Counted from the stretch's first letter, positions 42,867 through 57,392 are shown. The stretch: 64,000 nucleotides of DNA from Struthio camelus (GCF_040807025.1 NC_090952.1:29199068-29263067), one strand, 5' to 3'. The notes: generated by a model not told the origin, from the sequence alone. Numbers and translations are program-made.

Positions 42867-45800
42867 AGCGATGCAGAATACTGGCTTTCTTGATGATTGC
42901 TTAGAAAGAAAATTAAGGCATTTGGTATAGTGATTGAGCAAGGGACCTCCCTGGACTCCACACAGATTGATGCTGATTCACTGTGCGGAACATGACTCAA
43001 TCTATCTGATTACATTGGAGATATTAATGCTGACCTATGTCACGGGGGTGCTGTGAGTTTTCATGTTTGTAAAATGTCTTGAAAAGTGCTTGATTAGCAC
43101 AAAGTATTTTCTCCCTCAAGGCAAATACAGAAGACTTCAAAGGAGTCGACTGCAAACAGATTCTGACTTCCCTGATATTTCACCATCCAGTGCCTTTGTA
43201 TTTCTATTGCTTACAAATTTGTGCTTTTGCTCTGTCTCCTGATTTAATTCTATAGAACAGGCAGGGGCCCAGTCATGGCCACAATTTGACTTGGGAGTTT
43301 GACTTGTGTTTGTCTTCTAAAGATGAGAGGACAGGAGGGGGACAGTATGCCAGCACATCAGCTCAAATCAAACTCCTCTCATGGCCATAGCCTACATCAA
43401 ACCCCCAAAGGCTAGTTTTCAGGGTCATGGTGCTGCTTCTACTTGTAAATTGTCACAAATCTGCAGCCACCAACCCCTGTAGTGAAAGCACAGTAAGATA
43501 TAGAAAAACGAAGGTGACAGCCTGAGGCCTGAAGTCGATGGAAAAACTGATTTCAGTGAGTTGGTTAGGCACATCAGTGATTAAGCAGGGCACATCTGGC
43601 TGAGGGTTTCCCAATAGCACCTTTCTTCCAGACCCTTCAGCTAGTTCTGGTTTTTCAGGAGTTTATCAGTCATAGTGGGGTGATAAGTGTTATGCTACTA
43701 AGTCACTGTCAGAGGTTAGAAGGACTCTGAGCTTGCTGCAGTACTGATTCTTCCTTCACTGCCACTGGAAGGCTAAGATAGGAGCTGGAAAAGACAGATC
43801 ATCTAAAATGTCATAAAAAACTTGCCTGTGATTAAGCTCACGAGTTAAAATCCTTGACTTTCATCTCACATCATTACTCAGTATGTTGGTCTGCTCTGAA
43901 AAGCAGTTATTTAAAAAAATGTTCTGTGGCTCCCTGTTTATTGGCTTTCAGAGACTCAGATCAACTATTCCCTTCCAAGGGGAAGCAAAGCTGTCTTCTA
44001 ACAGCCAGAGCTGCAAATGTCTTTCAGTCCCAGAGTCTCAAGCCAGATTCTTTCACCCCAGGCTGTGCAGACCTTTAAGCTACACAAGCCTTAAGGACAG
44101 CAGAATCAGCAAGCCCTTTGCTAACCTATGATAGCCTTGAATCTGCAACACCTTCCAAGGCTGTGTATAAGCTGCAGTTCAGGTGTCGTGATGTGCAGAT
44201 TTATGGGAGGGAAAAGACATGGAATAACAGTGTGGTTATCTTCTACTGCCCACCACCATGCTGTATGCGAGCTCTTCAACCCCAAGGTACCACAGGAGCT
44301 AGAGGAAGTCTCCCCCACACTATGGGCCTGTCCCAGGCATTAACCTGTGAGGACCACCCATCCTCCCTACTCACAGCGGGGCTGTTGCTGGCACAGCTGA
44401 ACCACCCCAGGTCCAGCTAGCAGACTTCATCACCAGCTGGCAGGCCCTCCAGGGTGAGCGCCTCGGGCAGTTCCACAGGACTCTATTGCCACGGGCTCCT
44501 CAGCTGCCCATCCTCAGCATACCTGGGCAATGCCTAAGCTTGTCACAATCTCAGCCTCATTGGAAGGTAAAGGTTGCATTGACTCCACAGGTCTGACAGG
44601 AACACACTAAACCTTAAGAGTTCATTGCTTCTCCTTCCCCCTGCCACTGACTTAATACACTGATGACTAAATCTGTTCCCAGGGTTAATTCTGAATAGTC
44701 ACACTGTGAAAATATAACTTTGCATGCAGAAAACAACTTCCTATCCACCTGACGAATATAGAGAAGCTTTGAGGACAAGAGACAGAGCAAGGCTGGAGAA
44801 AACAATACTGAGAAACAGTAAGTCATTTCTTCCTGAGACACCATGAAGTATACATCTTAAATGTCAGGGCCAGGCCAAGAGAAGCGCCATGACTGTGGCC
44901 TTAGAGATGTGTGTGGCAATTAAAAGAACTAATACTGCCAGGAGAAGTGCAGAGAAGGTCACGTCCTCATCACTCCAGAAGGCAGGAAGCCACATTCAGC
45001 AGCCTGGATGAAATCAGCTGGTGGTATTCATCCAGCTCCCAGATATCAGGTGTCTGTCTCAAAACCTCCAGCTCTTTGAAAGGTACATCACACCAGATAG
45101 CGTTTTATGTCCCCAAGCTAGAGCTAGAGGGCTTTACTCTTCTAGCACCATCTGCTGACAAGGAGACAAAAACTGCTCTGCTGTACAAAACAACCCAAAA
45201 TGAGAACAGACTGGAGGCGTACGCTTACACATGCTGCTGGCAAGTAGCTTAACAAAGCAGGAGGGATGAACAGTGCACATGCTTGAGTGCTTAAGAGGGG
45301 ATATCATGCTTATGCGAGTTAGGTGGCGTAAGGCTTGGCTAGAGAATGAGGTGAGATTGCTTGGAAAGGAAAGAGTGAAAACGGTCCAGGCTCTGTGCCC
45401 CCTCCTCTGCCTGTAGCAGGGCTCAGCACTGGCTCTGGCTGTCCCAGACTCTGCCTGAAGGCATTCACCATTCTGGGAGATGACATATGAAAAACCCTTG
45501 CAGTCCAGAGACTTGTCAGAGCTAGGGTGTTTCCAGGAAGCATTTCAGTTTCCACATAGCTCCATGTCACAATAAAGAAAACTATTAAAAGTATTTCAAA
45601 CAACGGTCCCCCACCAGGCCACAAACATGCCTTGCTCTGACACCATTTTCCACTAGACCTCAAGTCCTGGGAAACTCAGCTCTAGCTGCCGGACAGCTGC
45701 GTTTGCTTTGCCTGGAGCTGCACCTGAGTGCCTCTGGCATCAAACAGCCATTCACCAAGCCTAGACTGAGCTGTCGGTCATGCATACTGCAAGACTTTGA

Positions 45801-48800
45801 GCAAAAAGTTGGGGCTTCTTTTAAACTGCTTTTTGTCTTTGTAGCCTGACAGGTTCACGTTTTCAAAGCGTCTCCGTAACCACAAGCTCCAGAAGGGCAT
45901 ATACTATTAAAGCTAATATTTTTACCTGATCCTTTGGCTCCAGGAGCTGGAGCTTTGAGAAGGACACTGATTATTGTGAGTCTTGCAATGAAATCTCAAG
46001 CACTGCCGATGCCAGTTCCCTAAGTGGCCGAACTCTTTGTTGACTCTGCTGTCATCTCCATGCCACGTGGCTCTGTCATGAATCCTGCAGCCACCAGGCC
46101 CCACCAGTCAGCCAATGCCCGCAGGGGTCCTCAAGAGCTTTCAGCCTGCATTTCTGCTAAGCAAAACTTCCTTTCTATGGAGGACTGCTGCCTCTTCCTA
46201 CCACAGGGCTTCCAGCAACCATTTCCTCTCCTTGGCTTTAACACAATTAAAAGCAGATGGAACAGGCCCAAAAATACCTTGCCAAGGCCTGCTGCCACCT
46301 TTAGGGAAATACAGACCCAGACCTTCCAAGATTCAGCTCTTGGCTTGAGTCCACTTTAGTTCTGCCACTAACTGCCCCTTGGACCTTATCTGAACAACCG
46401 ACCGACTGCAGCTTCTATGCGACCCAAGGAAAGGGGCAGCCTCCTGGTGCTGAAAGAGTTAAAAGAAAAACTGCTGCATTCTGCAAACCCTACATCTCTC
46501 TACAGTCCTGTCCTGCTGTCCCAGGTAGAGAAGGGGTTTAAAACTGCAGGAGGAGGAGGTTGGGGGGCGGGGGAGCAGAAACAGCTGGGCTTTGAGAGGC
46601 CTTAAAGAAGGGGAGGGAGGAGGAGGAGGCTGAGGCTGGTCTTCCAGGGCTTTTCTCTGTGGGGTAAAGGGGAGGGGGGGGGGAGAGGGAGTCCCCCTGT
46701 GCCAGTGAGCACTGGAGCTTCTGCAGGCAGGAAACATCTCTGCTTGGCTGAAGAAAGTTGGGACTCAGAGTAGATCAGCTCTGAGCAAGGAGGCCTGAGG
46801 CAAGATGGAACCAGCTGCAAGATGGAAAAGTGAGGCAGCCCTGCAGGTGTGTGCTCAGAGCAGGGAGGGTCCTGTTGTCTCCTCTTCTGGTGCTTGGAGG
46901 CTTTGGAGCTGCTTAGCCAGTATCTCTTTTAGAGCAGCAGTACTTCTGCTGTCAACTGCTCTAAAATTGAGAGAGCAGCTTAAAAAAAGCAAAAGCCCAC
47001 ATGCTCTTGCATTGCTGTTAAGAATTTTCTCTGAATGTGCACTTTGGCTTTCCCTTTTTGCCCTGTGGTTCCTGAGCTATAAGGTCATACCTTGCATTCC
47101 CAGGCTCTTCCACTCAAGCAGGAGTGCTCAAAAATATGTTCTTTAATGCAAAAACCTGTAAATTTTGTTAACCTTGAATTTCTTGCAATTGTGAGGAGCA
47201 GCCTCCAAGCTGTGAGCCTAGTGCTAGGGGGGTGTAGGGTTTGCTGTAGGGTGTGTGAGCTGTCACCTGTGCTTAAACCCACCCCCAGGGCATTCCTGGA
47301 TCTCTGGCAAAAACAAAGCAGCAACGTTTCTTTTTATAAAGGGGTGTAATGCTGGGAGTGCTGTTCCTGCCTTCAGCTGAAGTTTCCTATAATAAGCTTT
47401 GTGACTGAACAGGGAACAGGCTTATTTGTGTCCCCTTTGTTAATTATTTGCATTTTACATGAGGAAGCTGTTGTGGGCACTTTGCCCAGGGGCTTCTTGC
47501 CTCTGTCCTGCCCTGTGTGCTGGTGCTGCTCATGCTGTCCCCCCTCTCCCCCCCCCCCCCATGTTGGACACCTCCAGATAGCAGCCATCTATCCTATGCA
47601 TTTGAGATGCAAATACTTGGGGGGGAGAGTGAATGCCAGTCCTGCTTTAGCAAACCAAATTTATAGGGAGAGTCACTATCTCTTATTAAATCAGTCAGCA
47701 CAGTTGGGGGTGAGGCATCAGATGAGATCTGGGGCATACAAGCCCTCCCTCATGGACTTTTACCAATCTGGCATATGTCACTGCTGCCTCGATCTTCCTT
47801 TCCTGGGTGGCAGCGTAATTGCAAGTTTATGTAGCTTTTTACGGCCTGAGCACAGGAAAGAACAATGCCTAACTTTTACCTTTAGAGCCCTGGATTACAG
47901 TGATGCTGCTTCTTCAGGCCATTAGTTGATTATCGAGCAAGATGAGAGAGAAAAATTTTCCTTCTCTCTGTTCAAGCACTACCTACTGCCTGTATTATGA
48001 AAGGTTTTGTAACGCAGTAGCAGACACTAAAGGATGGTTGTGCTGCAGTGTCAGGCTGTTGTGCTTCTGGGGGGGCTGGCAGGGCCTGACCGTCCTTGTT
48101 TGGGCTGTGGCGGGGCCAGGACCTGCTCCAGGCGTTGCCCTCTTGGCATATATGTTGGTGCTGCTCTCTCGCACATCTGGCTGACTCCCAGGTAAAGCTG
48201 GAGGAGGAGGGGAGCCTTGTCCCACCCAGTGGCAAGAAGTGTTGAGACCATCAAAGAGGTGTGTAAGGTCTCTTGTGCTTTGCTGTTGGGGGTAGTGTAA
48301 TTCATCCCCACACAGCAGTGGTAGCCAGTGCATAGACTGCAGAGCACGCTTCACCAGAAGCTGCTCTTGAAGACACCATGTTGAAACAGCAGCTTTTGGT
48401 GTTAGCAGTTTCAGGGGCAATACAGAACAAGAGAAATGGGTGGACGGGATAGCCACCGCTGTGATCACGTGGGGTAGAAGTGTGTGGTGCAAGGCTGGAG
48501 CTGTGAGGGGAAGGAACTGAAAATGTCTCAGCGTCCTCATCCTCTCCTCACAGCAGAGTCAGACCCAACAGGCAGAACTGCCTATCTTTTTCTTCACAAG
48601 TCCCATCCTTTTTTTTTTTTTTAAACAATTAACCTAGTGTTTTATTTAAGATTTGCTGCCGTCATAATCTCCCAACTCCAAGGTCCCTCACAGACTGTGT
48701 AAGACCATGATTTGTTCCTACTTCTGATTCCTCTGAGCACTGATGTACTCTGAGGAGTTTCGTGCAGCTTCTTCAGAAACCCTGAAGCCTGGGAGGAGCT

Positions 48801-51017
48801 ACAGATGGAAAAGGCAACAGGGCTAAGGAAGGGTTAGCAAATGCCCCAGCTGGAGCAGACTATGTGCTTCAGTTGTTGGCACTGCCTCTAGTTCAGGCAG
48901 CAAACTAGTTTTGATCATCATCAGCAGAACAGCAGAAATGCAAATAGACCCTCTCCATTGCCTAGGTGGTTGTTTCTCCCTGTGCAGCAAGTGTGTGATT
49001 TTTTTTTTTATTTATATTTTCGGAATGTAGTAAAAGCTTTTTTGATCAGAACATTTTTCTTCTGAAAGTTGCAGAGGACTTTACTGTGCTGTGTCTCCAT
49101 TGAATGAGAGAACTTCTCCTTTCCTTGTGCTGGTCACTTACTCGGTGACTCATCCACTAAGCTCCAGCTCTGCACCAGCACAGAAAGGGAAACCTCAGCT
49201 TCCGCTCTAAAACGACACTGCCTCCAGATAAATGCTATTTTGTAGTGGCCAGTACAGTGTCATGAGATTTGCAACTCCCCTTGCTTCAAAGCAGGGTGGA
49301 ATTGCAGGGTTTGTACATCTGAGGGGACGTGTTGGCTTTTAAATTGTCGGGTTTCCCTGGCTTTCAGAGCCATTCTGAAACCGCTGTTCTCCTCCTGGAG
49401 AAAGGAGAGGATGTTCTGGACAGAGAAATTTGTCCCACTGTAAGTTGATGTTTCCTCTTGCAGGAGAGGATGGAATTAAACTTCTTCCCCTTCCCCCCAG
49501 CCATTCAGAAGGAACTGGGGGCTGCCCGGAGAAAACTTAGCAAAAAAGGAGAAGGGCAAACACCAGCAAAGGTTAATAACTGGGAAGCTGTAAGAAAACA
49601 GTGCTGAGGAGCTTAAAATGTATCCTCAGCTAGCTGTGGCGCAAGAGAGTTTAGGTTTTCTGAAACCATGGGGACTGTAATGGCAGAAAGAGTTTAGGTT
49701 GATATATCTGCCTCCTACATTAAGGATCCATTGGGGACAAAAAGACCCTCGAAATAATAGACTTTGTTCTCTTTTGAAGCTGACCTCAGCGATATGGATC
49801 AGGGTGATGTCTGTGAGTCATGAGTAGGTGCTGGAGAGAGACCACGGGAGCGTGAGTCATAATGAGTAGGACCGTGTTTGTCCAGAAGTGCACAATAAGC
49901 CCTGCTGATAGGACTTATTCAGAAAGCAGAACACAATTTGCTTAGGCAATGCTATATATCCATTGGTCACAGCTTTGTAAAGATCCCAACTTCTTCAAAA
50001 TATTTGGCAAGAAACAGTGGCAAGAAAAAAAAAAAAAAAAAAACCACAGTGTTGAAGTTTATCAATATTCTCAAATATTGCAAAATTTGCTGGTGATACT
50101 GCTCTGAAACAAGTCAGTAGTATCTTAGGACTTTCTTTTAGTTTCTGCATTTTCAATTTTAAACCTCTTCAGAGAGTTCAAATTGTCAAACGTGGCTGGT
50201 GCTTGCCCTGTGACACTCACCCCCCGAGATATCTCAAGCTGTGAATATGAAATACCATGACTCAGCCATTAAAAATGTTAACCAATCATTAGATCTTCAG
50301 CTGGGATGATTTAGAGGGAATTATTTTAATAAAATAGCAGGAATGTAGCAAAAGCAATAGGCAACCTTGCAGCAAGTGCTGATTAGGAATAACCAGCCAA
50401 AAGCAATGAGTCTTTTCCAAACAATAAGGGCTTCAAGAACAAGAGATGGACTATAGGGTTTAATTTAAAAATGGATTGAGCAAACAACCAATTTGCACTG
50501 GCTAATGGAATACAGGGAAGTGAAAAAGCAGCTTCATTAGTTTCCACTTCAATTAAAAGAAGATTCCTATAAGTCCAATGAAAGAATTCTGTTATGGATA
50601 ATGCTGCTGCTACCATATTGCTGTGACTGTAGGTAGTAGCCATAACCTTTAACTGAACAGGAGCTTAATTAACACCTGCTAGTTAATGTTGTGAAAGAGA
50701 ACAGCACTGTGTTTGGCCGCAGAGAATAAAATTCTCTGGGCCAAATTCTGTGCTTTCCTATCACAGTGGAATTGTGCCAGCGCTGCTTTTATAGAGATCT
50801 GCCAATAAGATGAGTACCCCAATAGGCATTTCCAAAACTGGGGTGGAAGGGAATGGGAGTCAGAGTCAGACATTCAGTAATGAAATGGTTTGTTCTATAC
50901 CTCTTTGGGTTTTTGGCGAAGGGAAGAATATGGACAGGAAATTTCCCACCCGAGTCAGAGGAAGGGGTCGGTCTCCTTGGTGTCGCGCTGTGTCGCTAAG
51001 CAAATGCCTCACTTGGG
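42867..51017. other. Intergenic DNA, no recognised gene
   Basis: Long ORFs (for example 47401-47925 + and 47995-48540 -) show no domain, splice structure or codon pattern of a real gene. Contents: purine/G-rich stretch at 46545-46690 with several runs of G, (C)13 at 47548-47560, T-run near 48608, A-run at 50025-50043. I see no moesin (MSN) exon although MSN is the expected neighbour. Confidence 0.5.
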
Positions 51018-51074
51018 GTATTTGACAAACTGACACTCTGCCACACTGAGTGTCAAACTCAGCTTGTCAAATAC
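51018..51074. repeat. 57-bp two-part inverted repeat (hairpin)
   Basis: Outer arms GTATTTGACAA (51018-51028) and TTGTCAAATAC (51064-51074) and inner arms TGACACTC (51031-51038) and GAGTGTCA (51048-51055) pair perfectly, separated by a 2-nt and an 8-nt bulge, with a 9-nt loop. Confidence 0.85.
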
Positions 51075-54000
51075 ACGCAGTGCTGCACTGCAGCTCTCTG
51101 AAGTGTCGTCGGACAGATCTTTGAGGTGGCATCCTAGGCAGATGGAGAGGAAAAAGAAGGGCTGAAGCAGCTGTTAACTTCAGAGGCTTTTTTTCAGTTA
51201 GCAAAAACCTTCATTATCCCCACCCTATTCCTCCCTCCAATGCTTTTCTTCGGGTGAGAGAACTCCATGAGCAGACAGACACTGCCTTCTGCTGCAGAAA
51301 ACATCTGCTGTGTTGATCCAAAGGCTGAAGATCAGTGAAACTGGAAATGATGCTGAAAGCTCCAAGCTAACCTTCTGCCTTATTTATACAGCCTGCCTTA
51401 GTAGCTTGAAATACTGACAAAATGGCTAAGCAAATACTCAGACATGCGGTCTGGGTACCTCATCAGGAAGACCAGCGCCTCTGTAGACAAAGTCTAGACA
51501 AAGACCCAGCGAACACAGGGCAGGGGAGCAATCTTGCATTGGACAGAGATAAGGGCATGATAATCTAATAGACTTTTCATAGCTTTCATTTTTATCCTCC
51601 TAAATTCAAACAAGTTGTTAAAGTTTCTCAATTTAATTTCTTTTATTGGGTCCCTATGGTAATTTTGCATTCAAGTGGTCAGGCACTCCCCAGTGCCTCC
51701 ATATAGTAAGGTACTTCAGCTAAATGCCTCACCCTAGATATGTGAGTAGTTCAGTTGTAACTGGTGTGACAGATCCCAAAGAACATGGGATGGGGCTTCT
51801 GTATCTAACACAGGTTGGGGTAAAATCCTGGCTCCATGAATGCCAAAGACAGAATTCCTATTGGCAGGAGAGGCTCAGTGTTTTACTTCTTACTGTACCA
51901 CTGATACATAAAAACCAACCTTTTAACCCAGACCTAAGCAATTGAAGAGGGAACCTTTCAAGCCTAACTGGAAAAAAAAAAATGTATAAATCTGCCTCTG
52001 CATGCACAGGGTGATTTGTCATTGACCCTGTTGGAAGTAAGTCTAGTGACCAGCACTGGACTCTGAGCCATGTTTTCACTTTTGTGAAAAAAGCAGCCAC
52101 TGCAACCTTTCATCCTTGCAAACATCAGGCCCAGTCTCCACCTGCCATTAGGAAGCTGCACTATTAGGCAGAATGGTTGCAGAGATTGTAGCGGTAAATG
52201 AAAACCAAACCATCGCATATGGAAACAATGAACTTTTTCAAGAATGAAGTGAAACTTTCTCTTCTGTTGTCGAAACTAACCCCTTCTGCTTCATTTCCAG
52301 CTCACAGAAAAAGCCTCTGCTGCAAGAAATTGAGCTTTCCACCCCCATAGGCTGGCATAATCCAACCTTTAAGCACAAACATAACCCCTCTCTCCCACTA
52401 TTTCTTTGCATAAAGATCAAAAGATTCCTTTAGCAAGGTTGTGCATTAAATGCAGAAATGCATTTAAAAAATTAAATACCAAAATATACAGGAGAAAATG
52501 TATTGCTAAATATTACTGTGCTCTGTGTCCTTCTGGGATGCTGACAGTTCAGAAGCTGAATCTAAAAGCATAGTATCAGAATTTCAAATCTGTAACTCAA
52601 AAAACTCATCATGACTCCTATACTGCTCCTGTTCTATATAACACTATTTTAATGTAATGCATACTCTTTGCAGGCCAGGCCCAGGCATAGCCTAGTTTTA
52701 ATGATGATGCTTTTAGCTTTCTTCCAGTTCTCGATTTTAATTTCACACGACCAGCAGCACTAGTTTCTAAGAAAGCAGCCAGGCTGTTTTTGATACCGCA
52801 ATGATAAACTAAAACGAATATGTTAACTATATGTTGGAAGGCAGATCATTAAAGGGCACAAAAGTAGGATTCAGCTAAGCTCTATTAACAGTGGCTTGCA
52901 GTGGGTGATTTATTCAGTCTTCTCTAACTTCTCTAGCTAGTAGAATCTCTGACTTCTAGGATTCTACTTTAGAAAGATGATCATAAGATCCCATCTAATA
53001 TTACACACACAGAAATAAGCCTGGAAAGAGGAGACGTTTTTATGTAAAAGTACAAAATAAAAAGTGGTAACGTCAAGTATGTAGTTTCTATATGTGCTCC
53101 ACAAACAACAGAGAATGAAACAAGGATTTAACAGCAAAGAACAGCTATAGCTTTGAAGATAAAATCCATTTCTAGACAGGGTTACTACAAAGCCTTTGCC
53201 ATTCTTACATTCCCCCAACCCTTCACTTTAGGCCTTTAGTGAGACGTAAACAGTGGATAGTTCTTTGTTCTGGTCCTAATTCAGAATGAATTTCAACCAC
53301 AGTAGATAAAAGAAGTATGTGTATGAGTACTGGAAACCTTGTGTTAGTGTTAATAAGCTGATTTAAGATCAGTCTAGCAAAAGATATATTGGTTTAAGCA
53401 CAATTAAAACTGATTTCTGTTATCTCCTTCAAGGTTTCACACCAATGTAGTGATATTGTCTGAGGTACAAGGCGGTCAGGAACCTGACTTCTCTTGGTTA
53501 CTGGGGCAGAGGGGCACCCACCTATCTTCTAGGCCTTCCCAGCATTTTGTCACTAACCAAGGCAATTAACAATTTTGTTAATCTAAAATACTCTCATCTG
53601 TGGGTTTTAACAACAGATCAGTCATAAAGACACCTGGGTCCCTGTCTAAAGTCAGTCTGGTTGTCAAATTACTGTCCTTCTGAATTAAACTCTGTTGTAT
53701 ACGGCAGAGTAACATTTTTTAACAAGCTCTGAAGGGCTTGCATGGTTGTTGCTGATGTTAGTAAAACAGGGATGCCCAGTCTCTACCTGGAAATTATTTA
53801 TTGGTAAGAGTTAGATACCACATACTATTGAGAACATTGTCTCAGCAATTTGGATAGAAGAAAAATGAACCTGTGGTCCCCATAAAGACTCTTAGCCATG
53901 TGAAATTGTGATGCAGAGGCCGCACAAAGAAAAGACTGAATAGGCTCTTCAGCAGATACCAGTCACCAGACTTTCCTCAGCTTCAGTGCTGACTTCTAAC

Positions 54001-54730
54001 AGTGGGAGATCTGGCCTTGAGAGGAAAAAAAAAAAAAAAAAAGACAGCATTGCTTCTTCTATTGCATCTTAAAATTATCCCCCCACTGTGGCTTTCTTGG
54101 TGGAGGGGAGCCATTTGAAATGTTGCTGTTAGCAACAGATTAGAGGAGGGTCACACAGTGGAGATAATTCTATCAGTAGATAGGAATGGAGCTCACTACC
54201 CCACCCTGTAACGATAGTATCTGTTTTGAATGGATTTGTCATTGTCAGAGCTTCTGGTTTCAAGCTGAAATGAGTATTTCCAAGTAAAAGCCTTGTGTTA
54301 TAAAACAGACTGAGCAACCAGGTGCTAGAGTTTTTCCTTCTGCATTCTTCTGTCAGACCCTTAAAGTCACAAAAAGCTTCAGCTTTCCCCTTCCAAGACC
54401 CATGTGATCTCTCAGGAATTTTTACAGGGCTGTCAGACTGTTCTGCAACTAGTGATGAAAATCAGTGAAAAGTAAAATTATTGGATGGATTTGATTCTAA
54501 ACCTAACAATAGCATGCATAAAAGTGTGACTATGGGGGTTGTGCATGCTGAGTGACAGGGTCCTAAGATGCAGACTGCAGCCATTTCAGGACAAGCACTT
54601 GTCATGCAGAATTTGAGCTGAATTCAAAGCCGTCTCTGTTTTCCGCTTAGCAGAGGAAACCCAATTCTCAGATTGAATTGAAAGCAAGAATTCCCAAAGA
54701 ACTGTGGGGAACAGACTTTGCTGAATCCCT
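51075..54730. other. Intergenic DNA, no recognised gene
   Basis: AT-rich unique sequence. An A-run lies at 54025-54042. No coding exon or repeat family is recognised. Confidence 0.5.
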
Positions 54731-54878
54731 GACCTTGGAAGTCTCCTTCCTTGGATATATTCTAAAGCCATCTGGACACAATCCTGGGCAATGTGCTCTA
54801 GGTGACCCGTCCCAAGCAGGGTGTTTGGACTAGATGATCTCCAGAGGTCCCTTCCAGCTGCAACCATTCTGTGATTCT
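54731..54878 (+). mobile_element. CR1 LINE fragment, 3' end
   Basis: The last 148 bp of a CR1 element on the + strand. Recognisable parts are CTGGACACAATCCTGGGCAA, GTGCTCTAGGTGACCC, TTGGACTAGATGATCTCCAG and AGGTCCCTTCCAGCTGCAAC, ending in the CR1-specific ATTCTGTGATTCT tail. It is 5'-truncated, as most CR1 copies are. No poly(A) tail, as expected for CR1. Confidence 0.92.
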
Positions 54879-57056
54879 CCTAGAAACTGCAAACCTTCAC
54901 TGTAGCAAACGCAAATTCAGAAGTCTTTAGTCAGTGCAAACTTGGATTGGATGTCGTTCTGATCCATTTTGGACCTTTCCATGATCCCAACCCTTCAGCT
55001 GATTCTGCTGGGATCTTTGCCCGACAAACATTTGAACGTTTCACTCAATGAATTCAATCTCATGTAGCAGGCAGGCTCCAGCAAAACCTGGAGCTGCTGC
55101 CAAAATGGCTTGCTGCATCGCAGGCAAGCTGGGCTGCATATCCAAGCGTATATCTGTAACACATCTGCTGACTTGGATGAGGCCAAATGCCACAGCTTGT
55201 TAATTAATAATGCCTGCTTCTTAGCTAACGGGTGCCAAAGCAGCTCTGCGGCTGCCTGCTTGGCTGTGCCATGCAGCTCCAGGCTAAGGAGGCTTACTTA
55301 GCTGCTGGTTCTGCAACAGGTTCTGCTTTCCCAAAGGGCTGACATAGGTGAGGAAAAAGTCTTTTCAGTGGTGCACAAGTCACTTGTACCCCAGGAGGAG
55401 CAGTGCAATAGCAGTGCAGGGCAACAGCTTGTGTGACACCCTTGTCCCTGCCTTTGTTACAAACAGGAGGTGCCAGGCATGAGATGATCCTCTCTCCCCC
55501 TGGCTCTAGAGTGACTGGGGAGAGCCTTGCTTCCTCACGGCGGGCTTTGAGGTGTCTTTTGGCTGTAGCTTACTGGATGGTGTGCAGAGGAGCTGCCATG
55601 CCCTAAGGAAAGCTTTTGGAAACTGCAATTCCACAGCACTTGTCCCAGCCTTGAGCAGGAGGTGACAGCCTTAAGTAGTTCAATAAGGACTGTCGCTGAG
55701 CAGCAGACATCCTTCTGCAAATGTGCAGAAGTTCAGAAGAATGACTGCACGGCCTCCCCAGAGCTGAAAATCACCCCCGCTCTCTGTGCCCTGTAATTTA
55801 GTAGGGAATTCATACCATGGCTGCAAACTTGGCAGTTGCCACTGATCAAATGATCACAACATATAGGTTGTGGGACGCATAAAACCAGCAATGAATTCCC
55901 ACTGCAATTTATCCCTCTTGTCAAACTGTTACCCCAACAACTTAGCCTTGTGTACCCTGATTTTTTCCTTGCCTTGTCATAAGATCAAAGAAGCTGTTAG
56001 TCCTAGTTCACTGTCTTTCCTAGGCAATCCCTTCCCCTTGTTCTCCCTTTCCCAAGCTGAAAGTCCTTTCTGCCTAGCCCTGCTTCACGGTAACGTCTTC
56101 CTCCATCTTGTCCTACAGGTCCCAACTTTAGTTTTTCATACTCCCAAACAAGTAAAACAAGTAATTCATCACGCTTCCCCCATGGACATATATGCCTCAC
56201 TTCTAATAAGCAGCCACATGGTTTTATAGCCTGTACCTTGATCTCTCCTTCCCATTCTTTCTTGCTGTTTGCACCTCAGCTTCACCTGCAAGTTCTTTCA
56301 CTGTCAATTCTGGTATTACTGTCAATTTGTTTGTGCACAGCACCATGCTCATGGGTGATGTCATGTAAGAGATGATAGTAACACTGCACTCCTGTCTTGC
56401 CAGTGCAGTGAGTGAAATAATTGACGCAATCTTGGTGTCTTTATTTCACATGGTCTCAAGGAGTTCAGCAGGATTTTACAGAGTGCTGCATCCTTCTTAA
56501 CATGAAGGATCAGCATTAGACCTCTAACACTGGAAAGATTTTCCTGAAGTACCGAAGAGCAAAGCTGTCTTCTCTGGTTCAGGATTAAAAACCTATCCTA
56601 TGAGATAGCAAGGCGGATGGGCCAATTTACAGCTTTGCTAAACTAAGCATCAGAAGTAAGCATGTCCCTGATAGACGCATTGCTGAAGTTTGGGATATGC
56701 AAAAATCTGGATCTAGATTTCAGGCCTAGGATTCACATCATTGTAAGAGACAAAAAAAAAATGAAGCATTTCCCTGCATTCTTGTCTGCCCCACAATTTA
56801 GAGCACAGAGAAATAGAAAGTCACAAGTGGTAAGGAGCCTTTTCAACACCTGGTAAATACATCGGCGAGGAGGCGAGGAGGCTGTGGGTTTCAGTTACGG
56901 CTGCAGAAATGGCTTGAGAGGCTAAGAACCAGAACACTGCAATTAGTTCTTCACGATTTATGCAAAAACACCAGGGAAGGGTTTGTGAAAACCCTCGTTA
57001 TCTTGAACACCACTGATCCCCCACATCCCCTTCTCCAATCCCTCCTCAACACTCAC
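54879..57056. other. Intergenic DNA, no recognised gene
   Basis: Nothing recognisable apart from short ORFs without domains. Confidence 0.5.
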
Positions 57057-57134
57057 CTTTGAGCTCCGGCCTCCACCCTCAGCTCCGCTCTGCTTTCGCT
57101 GGTCTCTGCTCTCTCTGACTGCTCACATCAGTAA
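57057..57134 (-). ncRNA. Possible noncoding exon on the - strand
   Basis: On the - strand a long pyrimidine tract (CTTTTCTTTTCTCTTTTCTT) followed by AAAAG precedes 78 nt that end in CAAAG before GTGAGT. Both sites fit splice consensus well. All three frames contain a stop, so it would be UTR or lncRNA. No transcript evidence is available. Confidence 0.25.
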
Positions 57135-57390
57135 CTTTTAAGAAAAGAGAAAAGAAAAGTGTGTGTTGGCGGGGAGGGGGAGGAGGTGCGACCCTTGTCT
57201 AATATTCCAAAGTCATCTAGGCAGAAGTCAAGAAAAAGAATTGAAGAGCGTGCCTGCACTGGGACACCATCTCTCCCTGTAAAGCCCTCCTCCGTTCCGC
57301 AACTTCCCCTGCTCTTTGTTCGTTGTTGCCCTATCTCATCTATGACTAATTTAGATCAAAATCTCCCTATGGCCAGCAACTTCTCTGTAG

Positions 57391-57392
57391 CG

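Noticed and set aside
46541-46700. Purine/G-rich block as a possible promoter or CpG island
   Set aside because: It is G-rich on one strand only with few CpG, more consistent with a low-complexity purine tract.
47401-47925. 174-codon + strand ORF
   Set aside because: No recognisable domain, passes through a (C)13 run, and has no flanking splice or promoter support.
47995-48540. 181-codon - strand ORF
   Set aside because: No domain and low-complexity Pro-rich stretches; overlaps other equally long meaningless frames.
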